Positions 36,436 to 46,951 of a DNA stretch of 64,000 bases are shown here, piece after piece (within the stretch, counting starts at the first letter, position 1; the number at the start of each line of letters is the position of its first letter). Location: NCBI GenBank assembly GCA_963739985.1, contig CAVUCE010000021.1:310001-374000 (forward strand), given 5' to 3'. The notes under the pieces are model-generated. The model was given only the letters and a program-made list of their open reading frames with translations, made no database searches and had not been told where the DNA came from. The translations under genes were made by a program, and so were the position numbers. The DNA is from CAVUCE01 sp963739985 (GTDB taxonomy: Bacteria > Bacteroidota > Ignavibacteria > Ignavibacteriales > Ignavibacteriaceae).

Positions 36436-38460
36436 TTAATTGGTAATTACCATTTTCTTAACATCCACAAAATCACCGCTCTTAAATCTATAGAAATAAA
36501 TTCCAGGCTTTAATCCTTTACCCGAAAAAGTAATTGAGCTTTCGCCTGCAGGGAACTCTTTTTCAATATTTTTAATTTTCTCAACGTGTGAATCAAAAAT
36601 TTCTATACTTACATCGGCAGCAGCAGGCAAATAGAAACTAATTACAGTAGCATCAATAAACGGGTTGGGATTATTTTGAGCTACCGCTATACTTGATGAA
36701 GTTGAAAAATAATTCACTCTTTTAATTTCCGATACCTGGCTGTTACCGTTTTTATCTTTCTGAATTAGGCGATAATAAAATGTTCCGCTTCCGAACGGTT
36801 TATCATTTATAGAATAAAATTTTGAACTATTATTACCCTCTGAATTAATAGTTCTCAGCAATTTCCATTTTCCGTTTGAAGTATCCGATTGAACAGTTCT
36901 CTCAATATAATATGTTGTTTTTCCCATTTCATTTGCCGAATACCATGATACTTTTACAGTATCGTTATTGAGTAAAGCATCGAATCCTACAATTTGCGAA
37001 ACATAAGTTCCTGTATTAAATAATTTTTGAGCATATATATCATTATTTACTTTTCTGGAATTTTTAAAGACCGCCAGGCAACTACCTTGCGAACCTTGAA
37101 CAATCGTCAAGTAACTTTTTAAAGAATTGTAGTTATTTGCAACCGCAATACCTGTTGTATCCCATAAAAGCTTTCCGTTTGTACTTATTCTTTGCGCATA
37201 AATATCCGCCAGTGTTGAATCGGATCTTCTATCAATCCACGCAAGTTCTGCTCCGCCTTTTTCATCGGAAATAATTCTTTGACCGAATTGTTCACCTTTA
37301 ATTTTAATAACCGGAATTCCAATTTCGTTCCAAAGTGCTTTGCCGGTGCGATTATATTTTTGAACAAAAATGTTTTTATCGTTTCTGATATCATTTGTCC
37401 AGCTTAATATAATTGAGGAATCAGCGGCAACACTTTGCGGATTAATCTGACTTCCTTTTTGTTTAGTTGCTATTTTTCCACCATCACCCCAAAGCATTTT
37501 ACCTTTAGGATTTATTAATTGGTGATAAATATCTTTTTCACTTTTCTGAATTTGCCATGCCAGGTAAACAGAACCGGACTTAGTTAAAGTTGCTGAATAT
37601 GAAATCACATTCTGCTGACTTCCGGAAATTATCAAAGGTTTCTTACCCCAGTTTAAACCTTCCGTCGAATCAATATGTTGTCCAAGCAAAGCTATTTTAG
37701 CATTTTGAAATTCCAACCAAAAAATATAAGCGCCGCCATTATTATCTACTAAAACATTTGTAGTACTTTTTCTTTCTCTTGATTTTGAAACGAGTATGCT
37801 GTCTTTTCCCGTTAATAATTTACCATCAGGCGAAATTTTGTTTAGTAATACTTTAAAGTTTCCGGTTATCTCCGGTTCCTTTGCTATGAATGAAACGAAT
37901 ACTTCGCCATCTGCTCCGGAAGCAACAGAATAATCACTAATAGAATTATTTGAAGACGTAATTTGTACACCGGACTTTGACCACAACAAATTACCATTGT
38001 TAAATACTCGCTGAGCGAATAAATTTCCATTTTTAGAAGAAGAGAAATCTTTCCAAATAACAACGGCGGAATTAGATAAATTAGCAGCAGAAACAGGACC
38101 AGTTTTTTCACCGGCTTTTTCGGTAACCATTTTCCCATCGGCACGAAAACTAACTTTACCGTTAGCATCAAAATGCATAAAGAAAATATCCGGTTTGGAA
38201 TTTCCTTTAGTATCTTGCCAAAACACGAAAGCTCCGCCTTTAGAATCGCTAACCGAAGAAATATCAATTGGATTTGATGCGTTTAAAACAATTTTAGTAT
38301 TTACTGCCGGATCGCTTACCCATTGAGCTTGCATTGTTTTAGGAAATAAAAATGCAAGAATAAAAATAGTGCCTAATAAAAATACTTTTCTAAAAAACGT
38401 TCGTCCAATAAATAAATTATCAAAAAATCTTTCTCTAAGATACAATGTCAAAGTCCTCAT
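36436..38460 (-). CDS. T9SS type A sorting domain protein with repeat domain
   Basis: A large exported protein. A signal-like segment (KVFLLGTIFILAFLFPKTMQAQ) is preceded by a longer basic stretch. The body repeats a propeller-like motif of Gly-rich turns and W/F (GGAFVFWQDTKG, SAVVIWKDFSSS, GGAYIFWLEF) across residues 50-480. The C-terminus has the T9SS sorting domain: AQNNPNPFIDATVISF and LKPGIYFYRFKSGD. T9SS moves such proteins to the outside. The start is uncertain: it overlaps the end of smc by 25 or more bases, with ATG at 38472 or 38460 and TTG at 38445 all possible. Confidence 0.82.
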   Translation of the reverse strand: MRTLTLYLRERFFDNLFIGRTFFRKVFLLGTIFILAFLFPKTMQAQWVSDPAVNTKIVLNASNPIDISSVSDSKGGAFVFWQDTKGNSKPDIFFMHFDANGKVSFRADGKMVTEKAGEKTGPVSAANLSNSAVVIWKDFSSSKNGNLFAQRVFNNGNLLWSKSGVQITSSNNSISDYSVASGADGEVFVSFIAKEPEITGNFKVLLNKISPDGKLLTGKDSILVSKSRERKSTTNVLVDNNGGAYIFWLEFQNAKIALLGQHIDSTEGLNWGKKPLIISGSQQNVISYSATLTKSGSVYLAWQIQKSEKDIYHQLINPKGKMLWGDGGKIATKQKGSQINPQSVAADSSIILSWTNDIRNDKNIFVQKYNRTGKALWNEIGIPVIKIKGEQFGQRIISDEKGGAELAWIDRRSDSTLADIYAQRISTNGKLLWDTTGIAVANNYNSLKSYLTIVQGSQGSCLAVFKNSRKVNNDIYAQKLFNTGTYVSQIVGFDALLNNDTVKVSWYSANEMGKTTYYIERTVQSDTSNGKWKLLRTINSEGNNSSKFYSINDKPFGSGTFYYRLIQKDKNGNSQVSEIKRVNYFSTSSSIAVAQNNPNPFIDATVISFYLPAAADVSIEIFDSHVEKIKNIEKEFPAGESSITFSGKGLKPGIYFYRFKSGDFVDVKKMVITN

Positions 38461-41400
38461 TAAAGCGCACACTTACCAATTTAGAAATACCTTCGTCTTG
38501 CATAGTAACTCCGTATAAAGTATCGGCAGCTTCCATAGTTCGTTTATTATGTGTTACAACAATAAACTGTGTACTGTTGCTAAAATCTTGTATAATTTTA
38601 GAAAATCTGTCTATGTTCGCATCATCCAAAGGAGCATCAACTTCATCCAAAATACAGAACGGGCTTGGTTTTACCAGGTAAATTGCAAACAAAAGTGCAA
38701 TTGCCGTTAATGTCTTTTCTCCGCCGGAAAGCAACTCAATTGAAGTTGGTCTTTTGCCTTTCGGTTTTGCAATAATTTCTATTTTTGCTTCTAATGGATC
38801 AGCACCTTCTTCAAGCTTTAAATCTGCTTCATCGCCGGGATTAAATAATCCGCGGAAAATATTTACAAAGTTTATTCTTATTTGCTCAAAAGTTTCTGCA
38901 AATTGGTTTTGTGCAGTATTATTTATTTCATCAATTGTTTTTATAATATCTTTTTCAGAATCCAGAAGATCGTTTCTTTGCTTGCTTAAAAATTCAAGCC
39001 GTTCTTTTTCTTCCTCAAATTCAGAATAAGCAAGCAAGTTAATCGGTCCAAGGTTTTTTACTTGCTGCTTTAAAGTATGAACTTCCTGGCTTCTTGTTTT
39101 GAAGTCGAAAGAATCTAGATCGTCAAAAGATTTCTCTTCTATAGTAATTGAATAATCTTCATGAATATTTTCTTGAAGATTAGAAATTTTAATGCCTAAT
39201 TCACTTAACTTCATATCGGCAGAGTGAATTTCATCTGCTACATTTTCACGTTCTTTTCTGAACTGAGACTGCTTTCGTTCCATTTCCGTAATCTGGGCTC
39301 GAACTGCTTTATACTCGGAATCAATTTCGTTTTCTTCGCGTAAAAGCACTTCTTTAGTTCTTTCTAACTCCTCGCATTCAATCTGGTTATCTTCAATCAC
39401 GGAAATCAAAGCTTCAGCTTCTTCGCCTGAAGTTGAAATATCTTGTTCTCTTTTTACAATTGATTTTTGAATTGTTTCAATTGAATCTTCAGCACGTTTT
39501 ATTGCGTTTTCAGTATTCTTCTTTTCTCCTAAAAGTCGCTCTAACTCAAGATTTAACTTGTTACGATTTGAAACTAAAGAGTTATATTCTTGTTCGAATG
39601 ATTTAAAATCACTTTCTAATTTTTCTTTTTCTTCGTCGGCTAGTTTTCTATTTTCTCTTTGTTCTTCAAGCAAAGTGAAAAGATTGTTCTTTTCCGTATC
39701 AAGTTTGTTTGATTCGGTAGCTAAGTCGCGAATTTCCGCACGTGATTTATCAATTTCGTCATCGGCTTTTTTCTTTTCAAATTCAAACTGAGCGATTTGT
39801 TTTTCAACATTTGCTAAATCGTTAACAAGTAATCTACCGCGTTCGGAAAGAATTTTTAAATCGATCTCATTAATTTTGTTATCGGTTTCTTCTATTTTCT
39901 GGTGAAGCTTCTCAAGAGCCGCTTCACGTTTTGGGAATTCATTTTTAAGTTCTTCTAAAAGTTGTTTCCTACCGAATAAGGAATCATCAAGTTTTGGTGC
40001 CGAACCGCCTTCCACGCTTCCGAAAGTATCAATATAATCTCCGTTAAGCGTTGCAAAATTAAACCCGTTGTACTTAGATGATAATTCAAAAGCATTTTCT
40101 AAAGTATCAACCACAACAGTTCTACTCAACATTTTTTCGAAGAAAGGTTTCCACTTTTCATCGCATTCAATGAAGTTTTTCGGCCATCCAATAAAAGAGA
40201 TTTCCAGTTCTATTTTTTTTATTTTTTTCTTAGTTAGATAATCTTGAACTTTTTCAAGAATTCCTTTTTTGCCATTTTGATTTACACCGGAAACATAAAA
40301 ACTGGCTTTTCCTATTTCGTTATTCTTTAAATAATCAATTCCGTTTTTCAGATCATTAAGAGTTTCAACAAGGATGTTATTAAGATTGTTTTTTAAAGAA
40401 GCTTCAATTGCAAAACGATATTCTTCGCTTGAATTCCCGATGTGTGCTAAGAGTATTTTTTCACCGTCAGCCCAATCAGGATTTTCTAAAAGAGCTTTAG
40501 CACCTTTTGAAACGCCTTCTAGGTTATCAATTAATCCCTGGATAAATCCAATTTTATCTTTAATCCCGTTTATTACACTTTTATCTTCAAGCTCTTTAGA
40601 TTTTAATGAATTTAATTCTTTTTCTAAATTCTCTTTTTCTTTCTGTTTTTGGATATAGAATGCTTCGGCTTCCTGTAGCTTTTTCTCAGTCTCCTCTTTC
40701 TCTTGATTCAACTCTTCCAGATATCCAACGGTTTTAGCAATGTTGTTTGTAAGAGAAAGAATTTTATCGTTTAATTTTCCTATAGCTACATTTTTAGAAG
40801 CGAGTGATTTTTCCAGGTTGGAATATTCGTTCTCCTGGTTCGTAATTTCTTTAAACTTATCTAAAAGCAGATCAGACTGAATCTTTAAGTTTTCGCGTTT
40901 CTTTTCAAGTTCAATTTTATAGCTTTCCAGTGATTCCTGGTTAATCCTTTTTGCATCTTCTTTGGCAGTTATTTTATTCTTTATATCTTCAATAATTGCG
41001 CTGCTGTCTTCAATCAGTTCTTCGGCTTCATTAAGCTGAAGATTAAGTTCTTCAAGCTCTTGTTTATAACGGTCAATATTTCGTTCAAGCGATTTTCTTC
41101 GTTCTTCACCAACGGATATCTGTTTCTGTGCGTTATAAATTTTTTCAGTTTGAGAAGTCACCTCAGCTCGTTTACTTTTTAATTGAGCTTCAATTTCATT
41201 TAGATTTAGTTTTACTGTTTTTAATTCATCTTCCAGCTTTGCTAATTCGGATTCCAGTGTAATTTTCTTCTGGAAATTTTCTTCCTTATTTAATTTGGCC
41301 TGCTGTTTTTGAATATTAAACAAAGCGAGTTCTCTTTCGGCAAGATCAAGTTCGAGTTCTCGAAGAGTTGTAGTAATTTTATTGTACTTATCTGCCTTTT

Positions 41401-42028
41401 TAGCTTGTCTTTCAAGCGAGTTAACTTTTTTCTCAACTTCCGAGACAATATCGTTAACTCTAACCAGATCAGATTTTACTTCATCAAGTTTTCTAAGAGC
41501 AAGTCTTCTTCTAAGTTTGTATTTATTAACACCGGCAGCTTCTTCAAACAGAGTTCTACGTTCATCCGCTTTGCTGCTGAGAATAGTTTCTATCATTTTT
41601 AATTCGATAACGGAGTAAGCATTGGAGCCCATTCCGGTATCCATAAAAAGATTTGTAATATCCTTTAACCGGCAGATATTTTTATTAAGTAGATATTCAC
41701 TTTCACCGGATCTAAAAATTCTTCTTGTAATTGTAACTTCAGAGTATTCAGTTGGCAGTATTCCGCGGTCGTTTTCAATTGTTAGAGAAACTTCAGCCAT
41801 TCCCATAGGTTTTTTGCTGTTTGTTCCGTTGAAAATGACATTCTCCATCTTATCGCTTCTCAATGCCCCGCTTCGCTGCTCGCCTAAACACCATCTTATT
41901 GCGTCAACAATATTGGTTTTTCCGCAGCCGTTAGGTCCTACAATTGAGGTTACGCCTTTGTTGAAGCTTACATTCGTTTTTAAAGCGAAAGATTTGAATC
42001 CTAATATTTCTAATTTCGATAAATACAA
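38435..42028 (-). CDS. smc: Chromosome segregation protein SMC
   Basis: SMC condenses and organises the chromosome. The 1197-residue protein has Walker A GPNGCGKTNIVDAIRW (residues 31-46), two long coiled coils rich in Glu, Lys and Leu, a hinge at about 510-680, the signature LLSGGEKTLTAIALL (about 1096-1110) and Walker B FCILDEVDAPLDD. The TTG start (MYLSKLEIL) is 3 bases after the upstream gene's stop codon, so it is coupled to it. The gene overlaps the T9SS gene's start region. It is the standard full length. Confidence 0.97.
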   Translation of the reverse strand: MYLSKLEILGFKSFALKTNVSFNKGVTSIVGPNGCGKTNIVDAIRWCLGEQRSGALRSDKMENVIFNGTNSKKPMGMAEVSLTIENDRGILPTEYSEVTITRRIFRSGESEYLLNKNICRLKDITNLFMDTGMGSNAYSVIELKMIETILSSKADERRTLFEEAAGVNKYKLRRRLALRKLDEVKSDLVRVNDIVSEVEKKVNSLERQAKKADKYNKITTTLRELELDLAERELALFNIQKQQAKLNKEENFQKKITLESELAKLEDELKTVKLNLNEIEAQLKSKRAEVTSQTEKIYNAQKQISVGEERRKSLERNIDRYKQELEELNLQLNEAEELIEDSSAIIEDIKNKITAKEDAKRINQESLESYKIELEKKRENLKIQSDLLLDKFKEITNQENEYSNLEKSLASKNVAIGKLNDKILSLTNNIAKTVGYLEELNQEKEETEKKLQEAEAFYIQKQKEKENLEKELNSLKSKELEDKSVINGIKDKIGFIQGLIDNLEGVSKGAKALLENPDWADGEKILLAHIGNSSEEYRFAIEASLKNNLNNILVETLNDLKNGIDYLKNNEIGKASFYVSGVNQNGKKGILEKVQDYLTKKKIKKIELEISFIGWPKNFIECDEKWKPFFEKMLSRTVVVDTLENAFELSSKYNGFNFATLNGDYIDTFGSVEGGSAPKLDDSLFGRKQLLEELKNEFPKREAALEKLHQKIEETDNKINEIDLKILSERGRLLVNDLANVEKQIAQFEFEKKKADDEIDKSRAEIRDLATESNKLDTEKNNLFTLLEEQRENRKLADEEKEKLESDFKSFEQEYNSLVSNRNKLNLELERLLGEKKNTENAIKRAEDSIETIQKSIVKREQDISTSGEEAEALISVIEDNQIECEELERTKEVLLREENEIDSEYKAVRAQITEMERKQSQFRKERENVADEIHSADMKLSELGIKISNLQENIHEDYSITIEEKSFDDLDSFDFKTRSQEVHTLKQQVKNLGPINLLAYSEFEEEKERLEFLSKQRNDLLDSEKDIIKTIDEINNTAQNQFAETFEQIRINFVNIFRGLFNPGDEADLKLEEGADPLEAKIEIIAKPKGKRPTSIELLSGGEKTLTAIALLFAIYLVKPSPFCILDEVDAPLDDANIDRFSKIIQDFSNSTQFIVVTHNKRTMEAADTLYGVTMQDEGISKLVSVRFNEDFDIVS

Positions 42029-42031
42029 TTG

Positions 42032-44629
42032 CTATCCGAAAATATGATACTGTTTAATTGTCATCTGGAGATAATCTATGGTTGAGTTAAGAGCCTGATA
42101 ATACAATAAAATTCCGCCAACCACTACTATTACAATCAAAATACTATAGAAATAAACGCTGCTCGCATTCACATCGAAAATTACATAAATGCCTTTCATC
42201 AAGCGATAAAAAATCCACAGCCCAAAAATTAGTAAGCTGGCATAAATATATAAATTTGCTACTTCGGCATTCAGCAATCTATAAAGAATAATTCCAACCG
42301 GAATAAGCAATATAAGAGGAAGAAAAGACCAAATAACCGTGAAGTAAACGCTTGTAGAGAAAACTCTGTTCCGTACAAAAAATGAAGCGGATTTTATTAT
42401 TGCTGTAAAAAGTGCCAATAAAATCATAAATGAAATAGTTAGCCATCCTAATGATTGAAGCGGATGCCATGAAAGATAACTTGCTGTTTTCATCAAACCG
42501 TAATTGCCGAATGCAAGCAGAAATTTTTCAAAAATTAAATTGGTTCTTAAGAAGAATAATAAGTTTGCAATTAGTAAAGCTGAGACGGCTGCAATAACCA
42601 ATGCTAGAATGGTAGAATGAAATCCGGACATAATTCTTTGATCACGAACATCAGCATAAAAATTATAAGGACGCAATAAAGCTCTGGAAGCATCCTCACG
42701 GAATTTTCTGCCTGAGTTAACAAGAATTCCTATTATCAGTGCAAGCACCAATCCGAATATTATAAAAATCATAGGTGCGTCATCGCTTTTACTTCCGATT
42801 GGGATAGTAACTTTTTCGGTATTGTGAAGTTTTGAATAAATAACTTTGTAAGATAATCGGCTTGTACTTCTTTCTTCGCCTACAATTCCTAACCTGTATA
42901 AATTCTCTTTGCTATAACCTGCTACAAGCGAAGCAAAGTCACCTCTATAGTCGAACATAGAATTAATAAAATAACCGGACAAAGAATCTGTTGCAGAATA
43001 ATCAATTAAATCATCAAAATATTTCGCTTGTGCTTCAAACGAATGTTCATTTACATAACCATTAGTATTGCCTGCATAGACAACATATGTCGCCGAGCTA
43101 ATAAAAACTTTTCCTCTTCCTAAGTTGTCCTGCAATTCGTGAAATTCCGGTCCTTGATCCTTTAACGATTTATTAAATAACTCGATGCCGTATAAATCCA
43201 GATCGTGTATTTCCGGAACATTACTATTACTGAAAGAAGCATAAGTTAAAAAGTTAGAATTTTGTTTTGTTAAATCGGCTAAATTTCTGATGAGTGCACG
43301 ATGAGAACCAAATTGAGGGAGATATGAACTTCCTAGGCCGATCGCGGCAACAGCTGAGTAGTTTTTATATGCCAGCAGAAAATTTGTTAAATAATTTCTG
43401 CTTCTAGTAATAAAATTTTGATCCTCGGCTAAATTGTTTGGGATGCCATTTATAGGTAATTCTATAAAAGCCAGTAAGCCATATTTTTCGCAAAGCTGAA
43501 GATAATAAGGATGTGGAGCATCTTTTGAAAAACGAACTGTATTAAAACCCAGGTTCTTAATCATCTTTATATCAGCTTCCATCTTTGAGTAACTAGCCAT
43601 GCTTCCACGGTCTTCAAAAGAAGGAATGTAAGTTACGCCGTTCAAGTTGAATGGTTGACCATTTAAAGTTAATTGGTTTTTTCCCGGTGTAAGCGAATAA
43701 ATTGCGAGTGATTTTGAAATATTGTCTAAAAGATCAGTACCCGACCAAAGCTCAAGTTCTACTTTGTAAGATTGAGGATTCTCAGGCGACCAAAGTTCGG
43801 GTGAACTTATTTCAAGATTTTGCGAAATGTTTTTTTCTTTGTTCTGTTTTAATGTGAATGAAGCATCATTAGAAATATCAACAACTCTGCCATCGGGTGA
43901 AACTATTTTTACTTTAAATGTAAAATTGGTAGGAGCATCTGTTGAGTCGCCTGCTTTTCTAAAATATTTATTTTCTATTTTGGATTTGACGGTAATTTTT
44001 GCTCTGTTCGATCCACTTTCATAAGTATCAGAAACATTAAAAGAAGAAATTGAGACATTAGGTGTTAAGTACAGATAAACATCTCTAAAAATTCCGCCGA
44101 AATTCTGAGGAAATAAAAATCTTTGTTTTACAGGAATTGTATTTTCCGAATCAAGACTATAATGAAGTTTTATCGAGAGGATATTTTTTTGTCCCGCTTT
44201 CAGAACATCTTTAGGCAGTTCCACTTTGAACGGAAAATCTCCTCCGGAATGCCGATAAATTATAATATTATTTACCGAAATATCTGCAGTATAATTTAAG
44301 CCTAAAAAGTTAATCGTCATTCTATGATTATTAATTTGATTGCTAGAAAGAACGAAACTTTTTTCGAATACAAGTTCTCCGGTTCCTTGAAAAATTGAAG
44401 GAACATTTATTGAAACTTTATTTTGTTCTTTATCACCCGCCGAGTGCACTTGCCATTCACCATTTAGAGAAATAATCGATCTTTTATCATTTATTCCAAA
44501 AAATGTGGAATCATTGGATTCAATTTGGTAACCCGGTGATTCCCTGAACACAATTTGACCTATTGTGGGTTGGGATAAAAATGTAAATAAAGTTAGAAAT
44601 GACAGAGTGATAAATTTGGGGAATCCCAT
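42032..44629 (-). CDS. Glycosidase-fold (GH2-like) protein fused to a polytopic membrane domain
   Basis: An 865-residue protein. A signal peptide is followed by a GH2 pattern: sugar-binding jelly-roll (ISLNGEWQVHSAGD), Ig-like domain (LWSPENPQSYKVEL) and a TIM-barrel start (LTLNGQPFNLNGVTYIP, LGFNTVRFSKDAPHP). Where family enzymes have the acid/base Glu (typically GNE), residues near 430 read AIGLGSSYLP. Near 510, where the nucleophile Glu sits, it reads FISSATYVVY. Both catalytic Glu residues therefore seem lost. The last 240 residues have six hydrophobic segments with a RPYNFYADVRDQR loop. It is coupled to smc by a 3-base gap. A pseudo-enzyme sensor or carbohydrate-binding role is possible; no function is claimed. 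Confidence 0.78.
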   Translation of the reverse strand: MGFPKFITLSFLTLFTFLSQPTIGQIVFRESPGYQIESNDSTFFGINDKRSIISLNGEWQVHSAGDKEQNKVSINVPSIFQGTGELVFEKSFVLSSNQINNHRMTINFLGLNYTADISVNNIIIYRHSGGDFPFKVELPKDVLKAGQKNILSIKLHYSLDSENTIPVKQRFLFPQNFGGIFRDVYLYLTPNVSISSFNVSDTYESGSNRAKITVKSKIENKYFRKAGDSTDAPTNFTFKVKIVSPDGRVVDISNDASFTLKQNKEKNISQNLEISSPELWSPENPQSYKVELELWSGTDLLDNISKSLAIYSLTPGKNQLTLNGQPFNLNGVTYIPSFEDRGSMASYSKMEADIKMIKNLGFNTVRFSKDAPHPYYLQLCEKYGLLAFIELPINGIPNNLAEDQNFITRSRNYLTNFLLAYKNYSAVAAIGLGSSYLPQFGSHRALIRNLADLTKQNSNFLTYASFSNSNVPEIHDLDLYGIELFNKSLKDQGPEFHELQDNLGRGKVFISSATYVVYAGNTNGYVNEHSFEAQAKYFDDLIDYSATDSLSGYFINSMFDYRGDFASLVAGYSKENLYRLGIVGEERSTSRLSYKVIYSKLHNTEKVTIPIGSKSDDAPMIFIIFGLVLALIIGILVNSGRKFREDASRALLRPYNFYADVRDQRIMSGFHSTILALVIAAVSALLIANLLFFLRTNLIFEKFLLAFGNYGLMKTASYLSWHPLQSLGWLTISFMILLALFTAIIKSASFFVRNRVFSTSVYFTVIWSFLPLILLIPVGIILYRLLNAEVANLYIYASLLIFGLWIFYRLMKGIYVIFDVNASSVYFYSILIVIVVVGGILLYYQALNSTIDYLQMTIKQYHIFG

Positions 44630-44708
44630 CCGTATTTTGCGTCCTAAATTATAATAATTAAACTGACAAAGATACTAAAGAAAGGAGGGGAAATCAATGT
44701 AAAAGATT

Positions 44709-44743
44709 AAGGCGGCAATCTTGGCAACAATAATCACCGCCTT
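44709..44743 (-). terminator. Terminator of tpiA
   Basis: The arms aaggcgg (44709-44715) and ccgcctt (44737-44743) form a stem on the minus strand just past the tpiA stop codon. The loop is about 21 bases and a T-rich stretch follows. It should end transcription of tpiA before the glycosidase-fold gene. Confidence 0.7.
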
Positions 44744-44768
44744 TTGTAATTCTTTGTATAATAATAAG

Positions 44769-45524
44769 TTAAACGGATTTGATGATGCTAATGAAAGAAT
44801 CTGCTTTTAAACACGCTCCACCGATGAGCGCTCCGTCGATATCATTTTGAGACATTAACTCCACAGCATTTTCCGGTTTTACGCTTCCGCCATACTGAAT
44901 TATGATATTTTCAGCAACATCAGCCGAAAAATTTTCTTTAATTATATCTCTAATAAATTCGTGAACTTCTTCAGCTTGAGCAGGAGAAGCTGTTTTTCCC
45001 GTTCCGATTGCCCAAACCGGTTCATAAGCGATAATAATTTTTGTTAAGTCGGCAGCAGTTAAATCTTTTAATCCGTTTATTACCTGAATTTTAATAACAT
45101 CTTTTGTAATTCCTTTTTCACGCTGTTCTAAAGTTTCTCCAACGCAAAAAATCGGTTTCAGATCACTTGCTAAAGCTTTTTTGATCTTCTTATTAATAAT
45201 TTCATCTGTTTCACCGAAAATAGATCTTCTTTCAGAGTGACCGAGAATTACATATTCACAACCAACACTTTTTAACATTTTAGCTGAAATTTCTCCGGTG
45301 AAAGCTCCTTGTTCTTCAAAGTGCATATTCTGTGCGCCTAGTTTAACTTTTGTCCCTTTAATTAAAGAACTTGCTTCGGAAAGCGATGTATAAGGTGGAC
45401 AGATAATAACTTCACAATTTACTTCTTCGCTGCTTAATCCTGCTGTTAATTTGGAAATTAAATTTTGAGATTCCGTCAAATCGTTGTGCATTTTCCAGTT
45501 TCCGGCGATAACTTTTTTACGCAT
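44769..45524 (-). CDS. tpiA: Triosephosphate isomerase
   Basis: TpiA interconverts dihydroxyacetone phosphate and glyceraldehyde-3-phosphate. The 251-residue protein starts MRKKVIAGNWKMHND (catalytic Lys near residue 13). It has YVILGHSERRSIFGETDE (catalytic His near 97), then VWAIGTGKTASPAQAEE (catalytic Glu just before it in YEP) and IIQYGGSVKPENA, all classical. The start at 45524 is chosen over one 27 codons up because GAGAGGC lies 7 bases before it and the upstream residues are not family-like. Confidence 0.96.
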   Translation of the reverse strand: MRKKVIAGNWKMHNDLTESQNLISKLTAGLSSEEVNCEVIICPPYTSLSEASSLIKGTKVKLGAQNMHFEEQGAFTGEISAKMLKSVGCEYVILGHSERRSIFGETDEIINKKIKKALASDLKPIFCVGETLEQREKGITKDVIKIQVINGLKDLTAADLTKIIIAYEPVWAIGTGKTASPAQAEEVHEFIRDIIKENFSADVAENIIIQYGGSVKPENAVELMSQNDIDGALIGGACLKADSFISIIKSV

Positions 45525-45700
45525 TTTTTGCCTCTCATTTAATGAGTTTTGATAAAATCGATATATTTCAAAACTTAAAATACTAAACCCCGGCTTGTAC
45601 TTCAATTTTCTGCGAATTACTAATACTTATTTTATGATATTGAAGTGACTATATGTTATTTTCCACAAAAGATTTTTAGCAATTTATTTTTTGTTTCATA

Positions 45701-46879
45701 TTGAAAAAAATACCTAAACAAGTATTATTTCTTGGATTGGTCAGCCTTTTTACGGATATAGCCAGTGAAATGTTATATCCGGTTACACCTCTATTTTTAA
45801 CCGGAGTTTTAGGTGCTTCAATGGCAATTGTTGGTGTTATTGAGGGAATCGCAGAATTTACATCCGGATTATTAAAAGGATACTTTGGAAGATTGTCTGA
45901 TAAAACCGGCAAGCGATCGATTTTTGTTACTCTAGGATATGGACTTTCTGCATTGGCAAAACCATTGCCGGGAATATTTCCATTTTTATCAGCCGTAATT
46001 TTTTCAAGAATAACAGATAGAATTGGGAAGGGGATCAGAACTGCTCCGAGAGATGCATTACTAGCTGATAACTCAGATCAAAATAATACTGGCGCTATTT
46101 TCGGATTTCACAGAGGAATGGATACTTTAGGCGCGGCAATTGGACCTGTAGCGGCTTTAATTTTACTTCATTTCTACAATAATAATTATATCTTGATATT
46201 TCTAGTTGCTTTTATTCCTTCAATCATCGCAGTTTCGTTTACATTTTTGTTAAAAGATAAATCAAAGTTAAAACCTCAATCATCCAAATTTAATTATAAA
46301 ATATTTTGGCAATCGGCACCTAAAAATTATAAGGTCTTTCTTACTTTCTTTGTTTTGTTCTCCCTTGTAAATAGCAGCGATGTATTTTTAATTTTAAAAT
46401 CCAGGAATATTTCACACTCGGGAACTCTAGCTATCCTTGGTTATGTACTATATAATATTATTTATGCTTTTCTGTCGTATCCGCTCGGTAGACTTTCAGA
46501 TAAATTAGGAAAAAGAAAAATTTTTGTTTTTGGATTAGGAGTATTTGCAGTAGTTTATTTAGGATTTGCGTTTTCACCTGACATTTATTTTGCATTCATC
46601 TTTTTTGCCATTTATGGTTTATACGCTGCCGCAACGGAAGGTATTGCTAAAGCGTGGGTTTCTGATATGATTCCGAATTATCAAAGAGGCACCGCGATAG
46701 GATTATTTACCATGCTTTCGGGATTTGCTATGATGTTGGGCTCTTTTATAACCGGTATATTATGGGATCAATTTGGCTCAACAATTCCATTTCTATTTTC
46801 TTCTTTTTCGGCTATTGTTATAGCGATACTATTTTTAGTAAACAAAGAACTAAAATCGATGTTACCTTCACAACAGTAA
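45701..46879 (+). CDS. MFS transporter
   Basis: The 392-residue protein has about 12 hydrophobic segments. Its MFS signature is GYFGRLSDKTGKR near residue 61-73 (loop 2-3) and a second copy, YPLGRLSDKLGKRK, near 261-274. The N-terminus LFLGLVSLFTDIASEMLYPVTP is usual for a family of drug or small-solute exporters. TTG is the start. The first helix and the GxxSD motif indicate the DHA-type group but the substrate is not known. It stands just upstream of queC. Confidence 0.88.
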   Translation: MKKIPKQVLFLGLVSLFTDIASEMLYPVTPLFLTGVLGASMAIVGVIEGIAEFTSGLLKGYFGRLSDKTGKRSIFVTLGYGLSALAKPLPGIFPFLSAVIFSRITDRIGKGIRTAPRDALLADNSDQNNTGAIFGFHRGMDTLGAAIGPVAALILLHFYNNNYILIFLVAFIPSIIAVSFTFLLKDKSKLKPQSSKFNYKIFWQSAPKNYKVFLTFFVLFSLVNSSDVFLILKSRNISHSGTLAILGYVLYNIIYAFLSYPLGRLSDKLGKRKIFVFGLGVFAVVYLGFAFSPDIYFAFIFFAIYGLYAAATEGIAKAWVSDMIPNYQRGTAIGLFTMLSGFAMMLGSFITGILWDQFGSTIPFLFSSFSAIVIAILFLVNKELKSMLPSQQ

Positions 46880-46951
46880 TTTTAATTTCACTTCCTTGTA
46901 ATGGGCTAATTTCGTATTTTGATGCTCCAAGTTTTTAAACAAAAAAGAATT

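Noticed and set aside
41622..42047. A 141-residue plus-strand reading frame
   Set aside because: It lies wholly opposite the N-terminal half of smc, has no ribosome binding site and shows no family pattern. It is an antisense shadow.
46880..46951. A possible preQ1 riboswitch before queC
   Set aside because: The gap is short and I found no pseudoknot-like structure or the conserved aptamer sequence.
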